Assembly (NCBI RefSeq): GCF_945957355.1
Contig: NZ_CAMFKM010000007.1
Span: forward strand, 205,196 to 269,195
DNA from: an uncultured Reyranella sp.
GTDB lineage: Bacteria; Pseudomonadota; Alphaproteobacteria; Reyranellales; Reyranellaceae
DNA length: 64,000 nt
Direction of reading: 5' to 3'
The notes under the pieces are model-generated. The model saw only the letters and a program-made list of their open reading frames with translations. It had not been told where the DNA came from and made no database searches. Shown piece by piece: positions 36,273-45,613 of the stretch (positions within the stretch are counted from its first letter, which is position 1; each line of letters starts with the position of its first letter). The position numbers and the translations under genes were made by a program.

Positions 36273-36530
36273 TCAGGCGTCGAAGCCGGACAGCGAGACC
36301 GCCTCCTGCGCCGGCGGCTGCAGGCCGCGCGAGAGCAGATCGCCCAGCCGTGCGAAGATGCGGCCCGCCTCGGTGAAGCCCACATCCTGGGCCACCGCCT
36401 CGGCGGCAATGTTGAGCAGGGCATTGCCGGCGAGATCGCGGCACTCCGCGGGCAGGGCCTCGACGGCATCGGCGATCGCGCGCATGGCGTGCTGCAGGTC
36501 GGAGAGGCGATCGGGCATCGGGGCGGTCAT
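36273..36530 (-). CDS. Small helical protein of unknown function
   Basis: A protein of 85 residues, starting MTAPMPDRLSDLQ from ATG 36530 with GAAGG eight bases upstream. A TTG at 36545, which would overlap the previous stop, is an alternative start. It is predicted to be mostly helical and Ala-rich, with a single Cys (PAECRDLAG). No family recognised. Probably co-transcribed with the Cys-containing gene upstream and next to the haem locus. Confidence 0.5.
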   Translation of the reverse strand: MTAPMPDRLSDLQHAMRAIADAVEALPAECRDLAGNALLNIAAEAVAQDVGFTEAGRIFARLGDLLSRGLQPPAQEAVSLSGFDA

Positions 36531-36541
36531 GGCAGCGGCCT

Positions 36542-37039
36542 TCAATTGAGGCGACCGGCGGCGGCGCCGGCCGCCGGAGCGATCCTGAGGCCTGCGCCGG
36601 CGAGCGCGACGGCAAATGCCTTCAGGCGAATCGCGGCCACGCGGGATGCGGTGGGCGCCATCATGATGTCGAGGGACGCCACCAGCGGCGCGTCATGATC
36701 CGCCTGCGCAAGACCGCACAGTGCCACCAGCACCGCCTCGTCGTGGCTGACGCTCGAGCAGGTCGGCACGTGAATATCCATGGCGCGCCGTGCGCCGAAC
36801 AGGAACGCGTCCATGGCGATCGCGAAATCCGGCAGCGCGTCGAGAACGCCCGCGACCTTGAACCCGCGATGGAGGGTCGAGCCCTCGCGGGGCAGCGCGC
36901 GGTCCTGCTGCCACTGGCGCAGGGCCCACAGCACGAAGCGTTCGCTCACGGGCAGCGCGCAGGCGCAGCCGGGCCTGCCGCAGCCCTTTGTCAGCGCCCG
37001 GCGCGCGATGCCAAGCCTCTGTTCCTGAACGATTTCCAT
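36542..37039 (-). CDS. Unrecognised protein with a C-x4-C-x-C motif, divergent from hemP
   Basis: A 165-residue protein. Near residue 20 it has GCGRPGCACALPVSER, a compact Cys motif that could bind metal or a cofactor. A middle part (DFAIAMDAFLFGARRAMDIHVPTCSSVSHDEA) has a further Cys with nearby His. The C-terminus is helical and Ala-rich. No signal peptide is seen. ATG 37039 has GAGG upstream. The leftward promoter would overlap the Fur-like box at 37087, so it may belong to the iron/haem regulon. Function unknown. Confidence 0.6.
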   Translation of the reverse strand: MEIVQEQRLGIARRALTKGCGRPGCACALPVSERFVLWALRQWQQDRALPREGSTLHRGFKVAGVLDALPDFAIAMDAFLFGARRAMDIHVPTCSSVSHDEAVLVALCGLAQADHDAPLVASLDIMMAPTASRVAAIRLKAFAVALAGAGLRIAPAAGAAAGRLN

Positions 37040-37086
37040 TGCCTCACCCGTGCTGAAAGACCTTGACCACGCAGTCAGTCTATGCA

Positions 37087-37105
37087 ATTGAGAGTCGTTC
37101 GCAAT
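37087..37105. promoter_or_regulatory. Fur-box-like palindrome before hemP
   Basis: ATTGAGAGTCGTTCGCAAT is a 19-bp imperfect palindrome (ATTG-n-GA-n5-TC-n-CAAT) resembling Fur/Mur sites. It lies 24 bp upstream of the hemP ATG and 48 bp from the divergent ATG 37039. Leftward TTGCGA, 16 bp, TAGACT forms a plausible promoter that overlaps it. Iron-responsive repression is therefore likely but is inferred from sequence only. Confidence 0.55.
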
Positions 37106-37128
37106 ACAAAAGAAGGGCGTGAGGCGAG

Positions 37129-37311
37129 ATGAACGAGATGACCCGTCCCCATCGGGTGTCGGATGCGCAGAGCGACAGGCTGGAAGTAACCATTCCGGCC
37201 GTGGAGAGCGCCGCGCTTCTGCAAGGACGGCGTGAACTCATGATCCGCCACGGCGCCGAACTGTATCGGCTGCGCCTCACCGCCTCGAACAAACTCATTC
37301 TGACGAAGTAA
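37129..37311 (+). CDS. hemP: Hemin uptake protein HemP
   Basis: A 60-residue protein of the HemP family. It ends in the conserved block LLQGRRELMIRHGAELYRLRLTASNKLILTK. In rhizobia and other Proteobacteria HemP (HmuP) is needed for haem use and promotes expression of the haem receptor gene that follows. The order hemP then TonB-dependent receptor is kept here. A weak hairpin (37322-37343, CCGAGGGG/CCCTCCTCGG) lies between hemP and the receptor gene, without a T-run. Confidence 0.9.
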   Translation: MNEMTRPHRVSDAQSDRLEVTIPAVESAALLQGRRELMIRHGAELYRLRLTASNKLILTK

Positions 37312-37419
37312 CTCGCAAACCCCGAGGGGCCATCCCTCCTCGGTCAAACTGCCCAGCCAGCCGGTCCCGCAAGGGTTCCCGCGAGCCAGGCGTCCTTTTT
37401 TCTTGGGGACCTGGTTCAA

Positions 37420-39660
37420 ATGAAGCTGCGCATCATCTACGCGCTGATGGCCACGACGGCCATTTGTGCGCCTCTCGCCACGCCTGCATGGGCGCAGGCA
37501 CCGACACCCCCCAGTGCCGATCCGACCCCGGCCCCGCCAGCGGCCCAGGCCGTTCCCACGCAGCTCGACGCCGTGACGACGGCGGCGATGCGCAGCCGCC
37601 GGCCGCTCGACGACGTGCCGGCGACCGTGTCGGTGATCACGACCGAGAACATCGACCGCGAGAACATGCAGGACGTCCGCGACCTCGTCCGCAACGAGCC
37701 CAGCGTCACGGTCGGCAACAATCCCGGACGCGCCGGCTTCCAGAACTTTGTGATCCGCGGCATCGGCGGCAACCGCGTGCTGCTGATGGTCGACGGCATG
37801 CGCACGCCCGACTTCCCCGACAGCAACCAGGGCGCCGGCACCTATTCGCGCGAGCAGCCCGACCTCGAGGACATCAAGCGGGTCGAGATCATCCGCGGCC
37901 CCGCCTCGGCCCTCTACGGGTCCGACGCGATCGGCGGCGTTGTCGCATACACCACCAAGGATCCCGGCGACTACATGCGTGACGGCAAGGACGTCTATGC
38001 CAGCGCCAAGGCCGCCTACAGCGGCGCCAACCTGCAGTTCTCCGAATCGTTCACCGGTGCGGTCCGCTCCGGCAACGTCGAGTTCATGGGCATCTACACG
38101 CGGCGAGACGGCCAGGAATTCCAGCCGGCGCAGACGACGGTCAGCCCGAATCCCACGACCTGGTACAACAACAACTTCTTCGCCAAGCTGGTGATCAAGC
38201 CGACCGAGGTCGACACGATCCGGCTCACCGGCTCGTACAACCAGAGCGGACAGAGCACCAACATGCTCAGCGCCGTCGGCACCTTCCCCAGCCTGTTCGC
38301 GCGGATCTACGACGAGTGGGGCCAAGACTATACCAACACCTACCGGATCAGCGCACAGTGGGAGCACAACGCGCCGATCGGCTTTGTCGACCGGCTGAGC
38401 TTCCTCGCCTATTTCAACTCCGTCTACACGCAGGCCGACACCTATACGCTGCGCGGCGGAACCACCAGCGTCGTCCCGAGCAATGCCCGCGCCTCGCAGT
38501 TCTACTACACGCAGAACGTGAGCGGCGCCGAACTGCAGATGCATACCGATCGCCAGATCGGCGGCCTCGACAACTTCTTCACCTACGGCGCGAGCTTCTC
38601 CTGGACCACGACGACGCGGCCACGCAACAGGACGCAGATCACCCTGGCGACCGGCGCCACGACGAACTCGGTGGGCGGCGAGCTCTATCCGAACAAGAAC
38701 TTCCCCGACACCGACACAGTGCAGGCCGGCATCTACGTGCAGGATGAGATCAGCGCCCTGGGCGGCCGCCTGAAGATCACCCCGGCTGTGCGGCTCGACT
38801 ACTACAACATGACGCCCAACCCGGATAAGTACTTCTGGAATTCGACGGGTGCGACGCTCAACGCCGTCCCCTCGGCCACCACCTACGTCTCGGCCTCGCC
38901 GAAGCTCGGCCTGCTCTACCACTTCAACGACACTTATTCCGGCTACTTCCAGTACGCGACGGGCTTCCGCGCGCCGCCGTACGACAACGCGAACTTCGGC
39001 TTCACCAATGCCGCATCGTTCTACCAGATCCTGCCCAACGCCAACCTGAAGCCCGAGACGGCCAACTCTTTCGAGGTCGGCTTCCGCGGCAAGTACGAGA
39101 ACGGTTCGAGCTGGCAGCTCACCGGCTTCTACAACCTCTACAACAACTTCCTCGAAACCACTGTCGTCGGCATGGTGGGGCCGGTCACGCAGTACCAGTA
39201 CGTCAACCTCACCAACGTGACGATCTGGGGCATCGAGGCGCGCGGCGAATACCGCTTCGCGCCGGAATGGGCGGTGGCCGGCTGGACAGCCTTCGCGCAG
39301 GGCACCGACACGAAGACCGGCCTGCCGGTCGACTCGGTCTCGCCGTGGACCACCCAGGCCCGCATCCGCTACGGCTTCGACAAGGGCATCGTGGCGCAGC
39401 TCATCGGCACGGTGGCGGCCGCCCATACCCAGGTCAGCAGCCCGACCTACTTCCAGGCGCCGGCCTACTTCAATCTCGATGCCACCGTCGGCTACGTCTT
39501 CAACGACCACTTCAAGGTCAATGCTGGCGCGTTCAACATCACCAACGCCAAGTACTGGAACGCCCCGGACACGATCGGCCTCTCGCCGACCAATCCGCAG
39601 CTCGACCTCTACGCCCAGCCCGGCCGGTATTTCGGCGTCAACCTCCTGGCCAAATGGTAG
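37420..39660 (+). CDS. hmuR: TonB-dependent haem/haemoglobin receptor
   Basis: A 746-residue outer-membrane receptor with signal peptide (cut after TPAWA). The plug domain contains PLDDVPATVSVITTENIDREN (TonB box region and start of plug), FVIRGIGGNRVLLMVDGMR and VEIIRGPASALYGSDAIGGVVAYTTKDP. A 22-strand barrel follows with FRAPPYDNANFGF and NLKPETANSFEVGFRG, the FRAP/NPxL-type segments of haem receptors. It ends with aromatic W. It brings haem into the periplasm using energy from TonB. The stop overlaps the tonB start. Confidence 0.92.
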   Translation: MKLRIIYALMATTAICAPLATPAWAQAPTPPSADPTPAPPAAQAVPTQLDAVTTAAMRSRRPLDDVPATVSVITTENIDRENMQDVRDLVRNEPSVTVGNNPGRAGFQNFVIRGIGGNRVLLMVDGMRTPDFPDSNQGAGTYSREQPDLEDIKRVEIIRGPASALYGSDAIGGVVAYTTKDPGDYMRDGKDVYASAKAAYSGANLQFSESFTGAVRSGNVEFMGIYTRRDGQEFQPAQTTVSPNPTTWYNNNFFAKLVIKPTEVDTIRLTGSYNQSGQSTNMLSAVGTFPSLFARIYDEWGQDYTNTYRISAQWEHNAPIGFVDRLSFLAYFNSVYTQADTYTLRGGTTSVVPSNARASQFYYTQNVSGAELQMHTDRQIGGLDNFFTYGASFSWTTTTRPRNRTQITLATGATTNSVGGELYPNKNFPDTDTVQAGIYVQDEISALGGRLKITPAVRLDYYNMTPNPDKYFWNSTGATLNAVPSATTYVSASPKLGLLYHFNDTYSGYFQYATGFRAPPYDNANFGFTNAASFYQILPNANLKPETANSFEVGFRGKYENGSSWQLTGFYNLYNNFLETTVVGMVGPVTQYQYVNLTNVTIWGIEARGEYRFAPEWAVAGWTAFAQGTDTKTGLPVDSVSPWTTQARIRYGFDKGIVAQLIGTVAAAHTQVSSPTYFQAPAYFNLDATVGYVFNDHFKVNAGAFNITNAKYWNAPDTIGLSPTNPQLDLYAQPGRYFGVNLLAKW

Positions 39661-40496
39661 TCCCGGCAGCCCTCTCTGCCGAGCGACTGCCGGCGCCACC
39701 GGCACGCGGTCCGCGCGTGCCGGTGGCGTTGTCGCTCGCGCTGCATGGGCTGGCCATCGTTCCTCTTCTTCTCGCCGGCATGTCCGGCAGCAGCGCCAAC
39801 GACGACGAGCCGGCGCTCATGGTCGAACTGTCCCTCGCGGCGCCCACCGCCGGGCCCACCGCTGAGGCCGACCAACCCGAGACCACGCCCGAACCGCAGC
39901 AGCAGCCCGAGCCGCCGACTCCTCTGGTCGAGCGAACCGAGGCAACACCACCGCCCGAGCCCGAACCACCGCCTCCGCAAGAGGTCGCGGCCGCTGAACC
40001 GGAGATCAAGGTCGAGCTGCCTCCGCCGGACGAGCCACCCCCTCCGACCGCCGCCGAGATGAAGCCCGTCGCGCCGCCCAAGCCCAGGCCGCCGCAGCCG
40101 AAGCCGGCGGTGGCACCGCGCCCGACGGCGCAAGCCGCGGTCACGAAGGCTCCCGTGCCCGACGCCGGCAATGCCAGCATCACGCAGCAGCAGGCCGCCG
40201 CCTCCTCGTCGCTCGTCGCGTTCGAGGGCAAGCCGCGCTACCGGATCCCGCCGACACCGGCCGTCTACCCGCCGCGCTCCATCGAGCTCGGCCAGCAGGG
40301 CGAGGTCATGGTGCGCGTGCGCCTCGATGCGGACGGAACCGCGGCCGAGATCATGGTTTGGCGCAGCAGCACCTTTCCACTGCTCGATCGCGCCGCGCTC
40401 ACCGCGGTGCGCGGCTGGCATTTCCTTCCCGCCCTGCGCGACGGCCGCCCGGTCGCCGCCTGGGTGGAAATCCCGGTTCGTTTTCATCTTCGTTGA
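39654..40496 (+). CDS. tonB: TonB family energy transducer
   Basis: A 280-residue protein with an uncleaved N-terminal membrane helix (PVALSLALHGLAIVPLLLAGM) that has the conserved His. It is followed by a long Pro/Glu/Lys-rich periplasmic spacer (about residues 55-180) and a C-terminal TonB domain (PPTPAVYPPRSIELGQQGEVMVR ... VEIPVRFHL). ATG 39654 overlaps the receptor stop by 7 bp; later GTG codons are possible. No exbB/exbD is in the window, so it must use partners encoded elsewhere. It is dedicated to the haem receptor by position. Confidence 0.88.
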   Translation: MVVPAALSAERLPAPPARGPRVPVALSLALHGLAIVPLLLAGMSGSSANDDEPALMVELSLAAPTAGPTAEADQPETTPEPQQQPEPPTPLVERTEATPPPEPEPPPPQEVAAAEPEIKVELPPPDEPPPPTAAEMKPVAPPKPRPPQPKPAVAPRPTAQAAVTKAPVPDAGNASITQQQAAASSSLVAFEGKPRYRIPPTPAVYPPRSIELGQQGEVMVRVRLDADGTAAEIMVWRSSTFPLLDRAALTAVRGWHFLPALRDGRPVAAWVEIPVRFHLR

Positions 40497-40508
40497 AAGG
40501 ACAGCCTG

Positions 40509-41558
40509 ATGCTCTCATCCCCGAATACGGACCTTGCCGCCCGTTGGAACACCCTGCGCGGCGAGAAGCCCGCACTGCGCATTCGCGACGCAGCCGCGAC
40601 GCTGGGCGTCAGCGAGGCCGAGCTGGTGGCGCTCGGCGTCGGCCAGACGGCGACACCGCTGACGACGGACTGGCGCGGCATCCTGAACGACATGCCCGGA
40701 GTCGGCCGCGTGATGTGCCTCACGCGCAACGAGCATTGCGTGCATGAGCGCCATGGCCGCTTCGAGGGCGTGGACGTGAAGGCCCCGCACGGCATCGTCC
40801 TCGGCCCGGACATCGATCTGCGCCTGTTCCTCGGCTCGTGGAAGCATGGCTTCGCGGTGCGCGAGCCGCTGAAGCAGGGCGAACGGCTCAGCCTGCAGTT
40901 CTTCGATGGCGCCGGCGAAGCCGTGCACAAGATCTATGCCACGGAAGAGACCAACCGGCCGGCCTTCGATGCGCTGATCGCGCGTTACACGGCAGCGACG
41001 CTGCCCGACATGAAGATTGGCGCGCGTATACCCGATGCGGTGGATCGTCCCGATTCCGAGGTCGACGTCGCAGGCCTGCGCACGGCCTGGCTCGGCATGA
41101 AGGACACGCACGAATTCTTCGGCATGCTGGGCAAGTTCAAGGTCGGCCGCGTCCAGGCCCTGCGCCTGGTCGGCGAGGATCTCGCCCGCGAGCTGCCGGT
41201 GCGCGCGCTGCGCGCCGCCTTCGAGGCGGCCTCCGCCGACGGCACGCCGATCATGGTCTTCGTCGGCAGCCATGGCTGCATCCAGATCCATACCGGCCCC
41301 GTAAAGCGCCTGGTCGACACGCAGGGCTGGTTCAACGTGCTCGATCCGGACTTCAACCTGCACCTGCGCGACGCGGGCGTGGCTCGGGTCTTTTCGGTGC
41401 GCAAGCCCACCGAGGATGGCATCGTCACCTCGATCGAGGCGTTCGACGCGCACAACCGCAACATTCTCCTGATGTTCGGCGCTCGCAAGCCCGGCAAGCC
41501 GGAGCTCGAGGAATGGCGCGCCATCGTCGCGAACGTCGAGAAGCAGGCGGCCTCGTGA
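40509..41558 (+). CDS. hmuS: Cytosolic haem-binding/degradation protein HmuS (HemS/ChuS)
   Basis: A 349-residue protein with the internal duplication of HemS/ChuS. The first half has LTRNEHCVHERHGRFEGVDVK, and the second half has IMVFVGSHGCIQIHTGPVKRL and NLHLRDAGVARVFSVRKPTEDG. It takes haem from the ABC importer and stores or degrades it. It is joined to hmuT by a TGATG junction. ChuX/HutX-type single-domain proteins are shorter; length and duplication favour HmuS. Confidence 0.92.
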   Translation: MLSSPNTDLAARWNTLRGEKPALRIRDAAATLGVSEAELVALGVGQTATPLTTDWRGILNDMPGVGRVMCLTRNEHCVHERHGRFEGVDVKAPHGIVLGPDIDLRLFLGSWKHGFAVREPLKQGERLSLQFFDGAGEAVHKIYATEETNRPAFDALIARYTAATLPDMKIGARIPDAVDRPDSEVDVAGLRTAWLGMKDTHEFFGMLGKFKVGRVQALRLVGEDLARELPVRALRAAFEAASADGTPIMVFVGSHGCIQIHTGPVKRLVDTQGWFNVLDPDFNLHLRDAGVARVFSVRKPTEDGIVTSIEAFDAHNRNILLMFGARKPGKPELEEWRAIVANVEKQAAS

Positions 41559-42421
41559 TGAAGCGCCGCACCGTCCTCGGCATGGGACTCGGCGCGGCGG
41601 CCGCCGCCGCCCTCCCCGCCAATGCGCAGCAGCCGCCCCGCATCGTGTCGGTCGGCAGCTCCATCACCGAAATCATCTACGCACTCGGCGCCGAGAAGCT
41701 GCTGGTCGGCGTCGATACGACCAGCCTGTACCCGGAGGCCGCGCGAAAACTGCCGCAGGTTGGCTACATGCGGGCCCTGTCGGCCGAGGGCGTGCTGTCG
41801 TTGAAGCCGACCCTGATCATCGCGACCACCGCGGCTGGCCCGGCCGGTGCGCTCGACCAGCTCAAGGCGACCGGCATCGAGGTCATGATCCTGCCGGATA
41901 AATACGACTATGACAGCGTGGTCACCAAGATCGCCGCCATCGGCAAGGTGATCGGCAAGATGGCTGAAGCGGATGCCCTGATCGCCAGGGGCCAAGAGTC
42001 CATGAAGACGCTGACCGTCAGGCTTGCGACGGTAAAAAGTCACCCACGCGTGCTCTTCCTGCTGTCGATGACCGGCGGCGCGCCCCAGGCCGCCGGCCGC
42101 GACACCGCCGCCGCCGGCATCATCAAGCTGGCGGGCGGCATTAACGCCGTCGATGGCTATTCCGGCTACCGGCCGCTCACGCCGGAATCGGTCATCGCCT
42201 CCAACGCCGACTATGTGCTGGTGACGCGCCAGACCGTGGAGGCGATGGGCGGCAAGCAGGCCATCCTCGACCAGCCGTCGCTCAACCGCACGCCGGCCGG
42301 CAAGGCTGGCAGAATCATCGAATTCGACACGCTGCTCCTGCTGGGCTTCGGTCCGCGCACACCCGAGGCGGCCACCGAACTTGCGATGGCACTGCATCCA
42401 AACCTCGCCCGCGCACCGTGA
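41558..42421 (+). CDS. hmuT: Haem ABC transporter, periplasmic binding protein
   Basis: A 287-residue class III binding protein with an Arg-Arg signal (MKRRTVLGMGLGAAAAAAL). It begins PPRIVSVGSSITEIIYALGAEKLLVGVDTTS and keeps the haem-binding region around PQVGYMRALSAEGVLSLKPT, which includes the Tyr of HmuT. It delivers haem to HmuUV. The stop overlaps the hmuU GTG start in a GTGA junction. Confidence 0.92.
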   Translation: MKRRTVLGMGLGAAAAAALPANAQQPPRIVSVGSSITEIIYALGAEKLLVGVDTTSLYPEAARKLPQVGYMRALSAEGVLSLKPTLIIATTAAGPAGALDQLKATGIEVMILPDKYDYDSVVTKIAAIGKVIGKMAEADALIARGQESMKTLTVRLATVKSHPRVLFLLSMTGGAPQAAGRDTAAAGIIKLAGGINAVDGYSGYRPLTPESVIASNADYVLVTRQTVEAMGGKQAILDQPSLNRTPAGKAGRIIEFDTLLLLGFGPRTPEAATELAMALHPNLARAP

Positions 42422-43452
42422 CCGCACTTGCATTGCGGCGTCCGATCCCGCTGTTCGCGCTCGCCGCCCTGGCGAGCGTCGTGGCCAGCCTGTGCATCGG
42501 CGCCTTTCCCGTCGGCTTCGGCCAGATCCTGTCGGCCGTCGGCCTGTCGAGCGCGCCGCTCGACGACACGACGGCGGCCGTCCTCTACGCCATCCGTGCG
42601 CCGCGCGTGTTCGCGGCCTTCGCCGTCGGCGCCGCGCTGGCGGCCGGCGGCGCGGCGATGCAGAGCCTGTTCCGCAATCCGCTGGCCGATCCCGGCCTGC
42701 TCGGCGTCTCGAGCGGAGCGGCGCTGGCCGCCGTATCGACGATCGTGCTGGGCGAGAGGGTGATGCACGTCGTACCGCCGGACTTGCGGCCCTGGGCCCT
42801 GCCCATCGCGGCCTTCCTCGGCGGATTGGCGGCCACCGTCGTCGTCTATCGCATCGCCGCGCGCGAGGGCGTGACCCTGGTCGGCACCTTGCTGCTGGCC
42901 GGCATCGCGATCAACGCGCTCACCTCAGCGGGCATCGGCATGCTGGTGTTCGTGGCCGACGATCAGCAGCTTCGCACGCTGATCTTCTGGACCATGGGCG
43001 GCTTCGGCTCGGTCACCTGGATCGCAATCGCGCCGGCCCTGCTGATCTTGCTCGTCAGCGTGCCGACCCTGCTGCCGACGGCGCACCTGCTCGACGCGCT
43101 GGCGCTCGGCGAACGCGAAGCCGGCCATGTCGGCGTCGATGTCGAACGCCTGAAGAAGCGGCTCGTGGCGCAGGTGGCGCTGGCGGTCGGTGCCGGCGTG
43201 GCGATCTCCGGCATCGTGGGATTCGTCGGCCTGATCGCGCCGCACATCGTGCGCCTGCTGCTCGGCCCATCGCATCGCACCCTGTTGCCGGCCGCGGCCC
43301 TGTTCGGCGGCGCCTTCCTCGTGCTGGCCGATGCGCTGGCCCGCACCATGGTCTCGCCGGCCGAGCTGCCGATCGGCGTGCTGACGGCGCTGGTGGGTGG
43401 GCCATTCTTCCTCTGGCTGCTGGCAAGCCGTGCCGCACGAGGTGGGCTGTGA
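42418..43452 (+). CDS. hmuU: Haem ABC transporter permease (FecCD family)
   Basis: A 344-residue inner-membrane permease with about ten helices. Family blocks are RAPRVFAAFAVGAALAAGGAAMQ, NPLADPGLLGVSSGAALAA and ISGIVGFVGLIAPHIVRLLLG. It starts at GTG, coupled to hmuT, and ends in a GTGA overlap with hmuV. It forms the haem channel across the inner membrane. Confidence 0.94.
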   Translation: MTALALRRPIPLFALAALASVVASLCIGAFPVGFGQILSAVGLSSAPLDDTTAAVLYAIRAPRVFAAFAVGAALAAGGAAMQSLFRNPLADPGLLGVSSGAALAAVSTIVLGERVMHVVPPDLRPWALPIAAFLGGLAATVVVYRIAAREGVTLVGTLLLAGIAINALTSAGIGMLVFVADDQQLRTLIFWTMGGFGSVTWIAIAPALLILLVSVPTLLPTAHLLDALALGEREAGHVGVDVERLKKRLVAQVALAVGAGVAISGIVGFVGLIAPHIVRLLLGPSHRTLLPAAALFGGAFLVLADALARTMVSPAELPIGVLTALVGGPFFLWLLASRAARGGL

Positions 43453-44228
43453 AGCGCCTGCAGGCCATCGGCATCGAGGTGCGGGCGCGCACCAAGACGC
43501 TGTTGCGCGACGTTTCGCTCGACGTCGCGCCGGGCGAGTTCGTGGCAATCATCGGCCCGAACGGTGCGGGCAAGAGCACGCTGCTGAACGCTCTGGCCGG
43601 CGATCGCGTCCTGGCCGACGGCGAGATCCTGCTCGACGGACGGCCGCTGGGGCAATGGAGCAAGCTGGAGCTGGCGCGCCGCCGCGCCGTGCTACCGCAG
43701 CACTCGGCCGTGGCCTTCGACTTCACCGGGCTTCAGATCGCCATGCTGGGCCTGCTCGCCTTTCGCGGCACGCTGTCGGAATCGCAGATGCAGACGCTGG
43801 CCGAGCAGGCCCTTGCCGAGACCGAGGCGCTGGCCTTCGCCGGCCGGCCCTATACCGTTCTGTCCGGCGGCGAACGCCAGCGCATCCAGCTCGCCCGCGT
43901 GCTCGCCCAGTGCGACGCCGATCCCGCGGCCACGCAGTTCCTGCTGCTCGACGAACCGATCACCGGACTCGACGTCTCGCACCAGCATGCGGCACTGGCC
44001 AGTGCCCGGCGTCGCGTCGACCGGGGGCTGGGTGTCCTCGCGGTGCTGCACGATCTCAACATGGCGGCGCGCTATGCCGACCGGGTCGGCATCGTCGAGG
44101 CTGGCCGTGTGACAAATCTGGGACCAACCCGCCAGACGCTCGACCCGGAGACGCTCTCGGCCGTCTTCGCGACACCGATTGTGCGAATCGAAGCCGCCGG
44201 GAGAACGGCATTCCTCAGCCCCGGCTGA
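43449..44228 (+). CDS. hmuV: Haem ABC transporter ATP-binding protein
   Basis: A 259-residue ATPase. Walker A is GPNGAGKST, the Q-loop lies at VLPQHS, the signature is LSGGERQRIQLAR, Walker B is FLLLDEP and the switch His is in VLHDLNMAARYADR. The A-D-P-A-A-T-Q insertion before Walker B is typical of HmuV/HemV. It starts at GTG overlapping the hmuU stop and is the last gene of the haem unit. Confidence 0.94.
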   Translation: MKRLQAIGIEVRARTKTLLRDVSLDVAPGEFVAIIGPNGAGKSTLLNALAGDRVLADGEILLDGRPLGQWSKLELARRRAVLPQHSAVAFDFTGLQIAMLGLLAFRGTLSESQMQTLAEQALAETEALAFAGRPYTVLSGGERQRIQLARVLAQCDADPAATQFLLLDEPITGLDVSHQHAALASARRRVDRGLGVLAVLHDLNMAARYADRVGIVEAGRVTNLGPTRQTLDPETLSAVFATPIVRIEAAGRTAFLSPG

Positions 44229-44326
44229 TTCACCGCGAATCGGTGTTCAATCCGACACAAACCCGCCGGATTCGAACGATGTTATGATGCCTCGATCCGC
44301 AATCATAAGTCCGACCTCAGGCCTCC

Positions 44327-45604
44327 ATGGGCGAACGCCCTACTCTGTTGATGACGACCCGACTGGGCGTGCGTCCTCTGGGCGTGCGGGGCGAACCGCT
44401 GCACGCGGTCGCCGGCCAGTTGCTGTCCGTCATACGGCGTCGCCTGGGCGACGGTCCCGCCGACCTGCTGGCCGAGCCGCAGCTTCGCGAGTCCGGTGAC
44501 GGCATCGACTGGTACGCCGCGCGCAGCGGTACCGCCCAACGCCTCAGCGAACTGGACGAGACCCGACGCACGGAAGTCCTGCGCATCGTCGAGGAACACC
44601 TCGCTTCCATCCGGTCGCTGGGCGCCCAGCTCCTGGGATCGCAGACCAGCGAAGAGGCGCGGCTGATCGGGCGCTCGCTCGAACTCTCGACATCCCGCCC
44701 CTCGGACGATTTCGTGTTCGTGGTCGACGGCCAACCGGTAATCGTCGCCTGGGGCTACGAAGCCGACGCCGCGGCGGGCCTGCAAGCCTTCCAGCCGGCG
44801 ACGGTTCCCGCGGCGGCGCGGCCCGCGGCGGTGTTCGCGACTGCACCAGCGGCGGCGATGCTGCCGGCGACGCGCATCGTCGGCTGGGCACCCTGGTTCA
44901 GCGCCCTGCTGTTCGGCCTGTTGCTCCTTCTGCTCCTGCTGCTGACCTCGTGGCTGCTGCGCGCCTGCGTGCCGGTCGACCCGACCTTGAACGTCGCGAC
45001 GCTCGAGACGCCGGCGCCACCAGCGCCCGAAGCGCCGCCCGATCCGACGCCGCTGCTCAAGGCGGCCCTCGAGTCGGCCGGCGACCAGGAACAGAAGCTC
45101 AAGGCCGAGCTCGCCTCGCTGCAGGCCGAACTCAAGGACAAACTCGAACAGTGCAAGCCGATCGAGCCTCCCAAGCCGCCGCCGGCGCCACCGCCCGTGG
45201 CGAAGGTCGAGCCGCCCAAGCCCCCGCCGCCGGCTCCCAAGCCGCAACCGCCGCAGCAGGCTTCAGCGCCGCCCGTCAACCGGCCGCCGCCAGGCCAGCT
45301 CCCCTGCGACTGGTCGGGTGACTCCGGCGGCGAAGGCGTGACGCGCAACAGGCATTATCTCGGCGACAAGCCGGGCTTCGTGGCGCTGAACTATCAGCTC
45401 TTCCAGCGGCCCGACGACATCAAGGTCATCTATCGTGGCCAGCAGCTCGCCGGAACCGGCGGTCCGCGCAGCGGCCGAGGCGGCTTCGGGTTCGACTGGA
45501 ATCCGGTTGCCGGGGATTATTCAGTCGAAGTGATCGTAACGGGTGAACAATGGGGCACGCGCTGGAACTACGCCATTGCCTGCCCGCGTGGCAGCAGACG
45601 GTGA
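44327..45604 (+). CDS. SrfA-like membrane protein, first paralogue
   Basis: A 425-residue protein. Residues 1-150 form a cytosolic domain shared with the next gene (IDWYA at 60-64 and VVDG at 132-135 in both). One membrane helix follows (about 190-212), then a short coiled coil (about 243-275), a Pro-rich stiff segment (279-324) and a C-terminal domain (326-420) with two Cys (C327, C419) that may pair in the periplasm. No known enzyme motif. First gene of the srf-like operon; a TATGAT -10 candidate lies at 44283 without a clear -35. The Shine-Dalgarno is weak, and ATG 44351 is possible. Confidence 0.65.
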   Translation: MGERPTLLMTTRLGVRPLGVRGEPLHAVAGQLLSVIRRRLGDGPADLLAEPQLRESGDGIDWYAARSGTAQRLSELDETRRTEVLRIVEEHLASIRSLGAQLLGSQTSEEARLIGRSLELSTSRPSDDFVFVVDGQPVIVAWGYEADAAAGLQAFQPATVPAAARPAAVFATAPAAAMLPATRIVGWAPWFSALLFGLLLLLLLLLTSWLLRACVPVDPTLNVATLETPAPPAPEAPPDPTPLLKAALESAGDQEQKLKAELASLQAELKDKLEQCKPIEPPKPPPAPPPVAKVEPPKPPPPAPKPQPPQQASAPPVNRPPPGQLPCDWSGDSGGEGVTRNRHYLGDKPGFVALNYQLFQRPDDIKVIYRGQQLAGTGGPRSGRGGFGFDWNPVAGDYSVEVIVTGEQWGTRWNYAIACPRGSRR

Positions 45605-45613
45605 GGAACTGAG

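Noticed and set aside
37075..39705. Minus-strand frame of 876 codons across the haem receptor gene
   Set aside because: The plus strand encodes a clear TonB-dependent receptor; the long antisense frame is a high-GC codon artefact.
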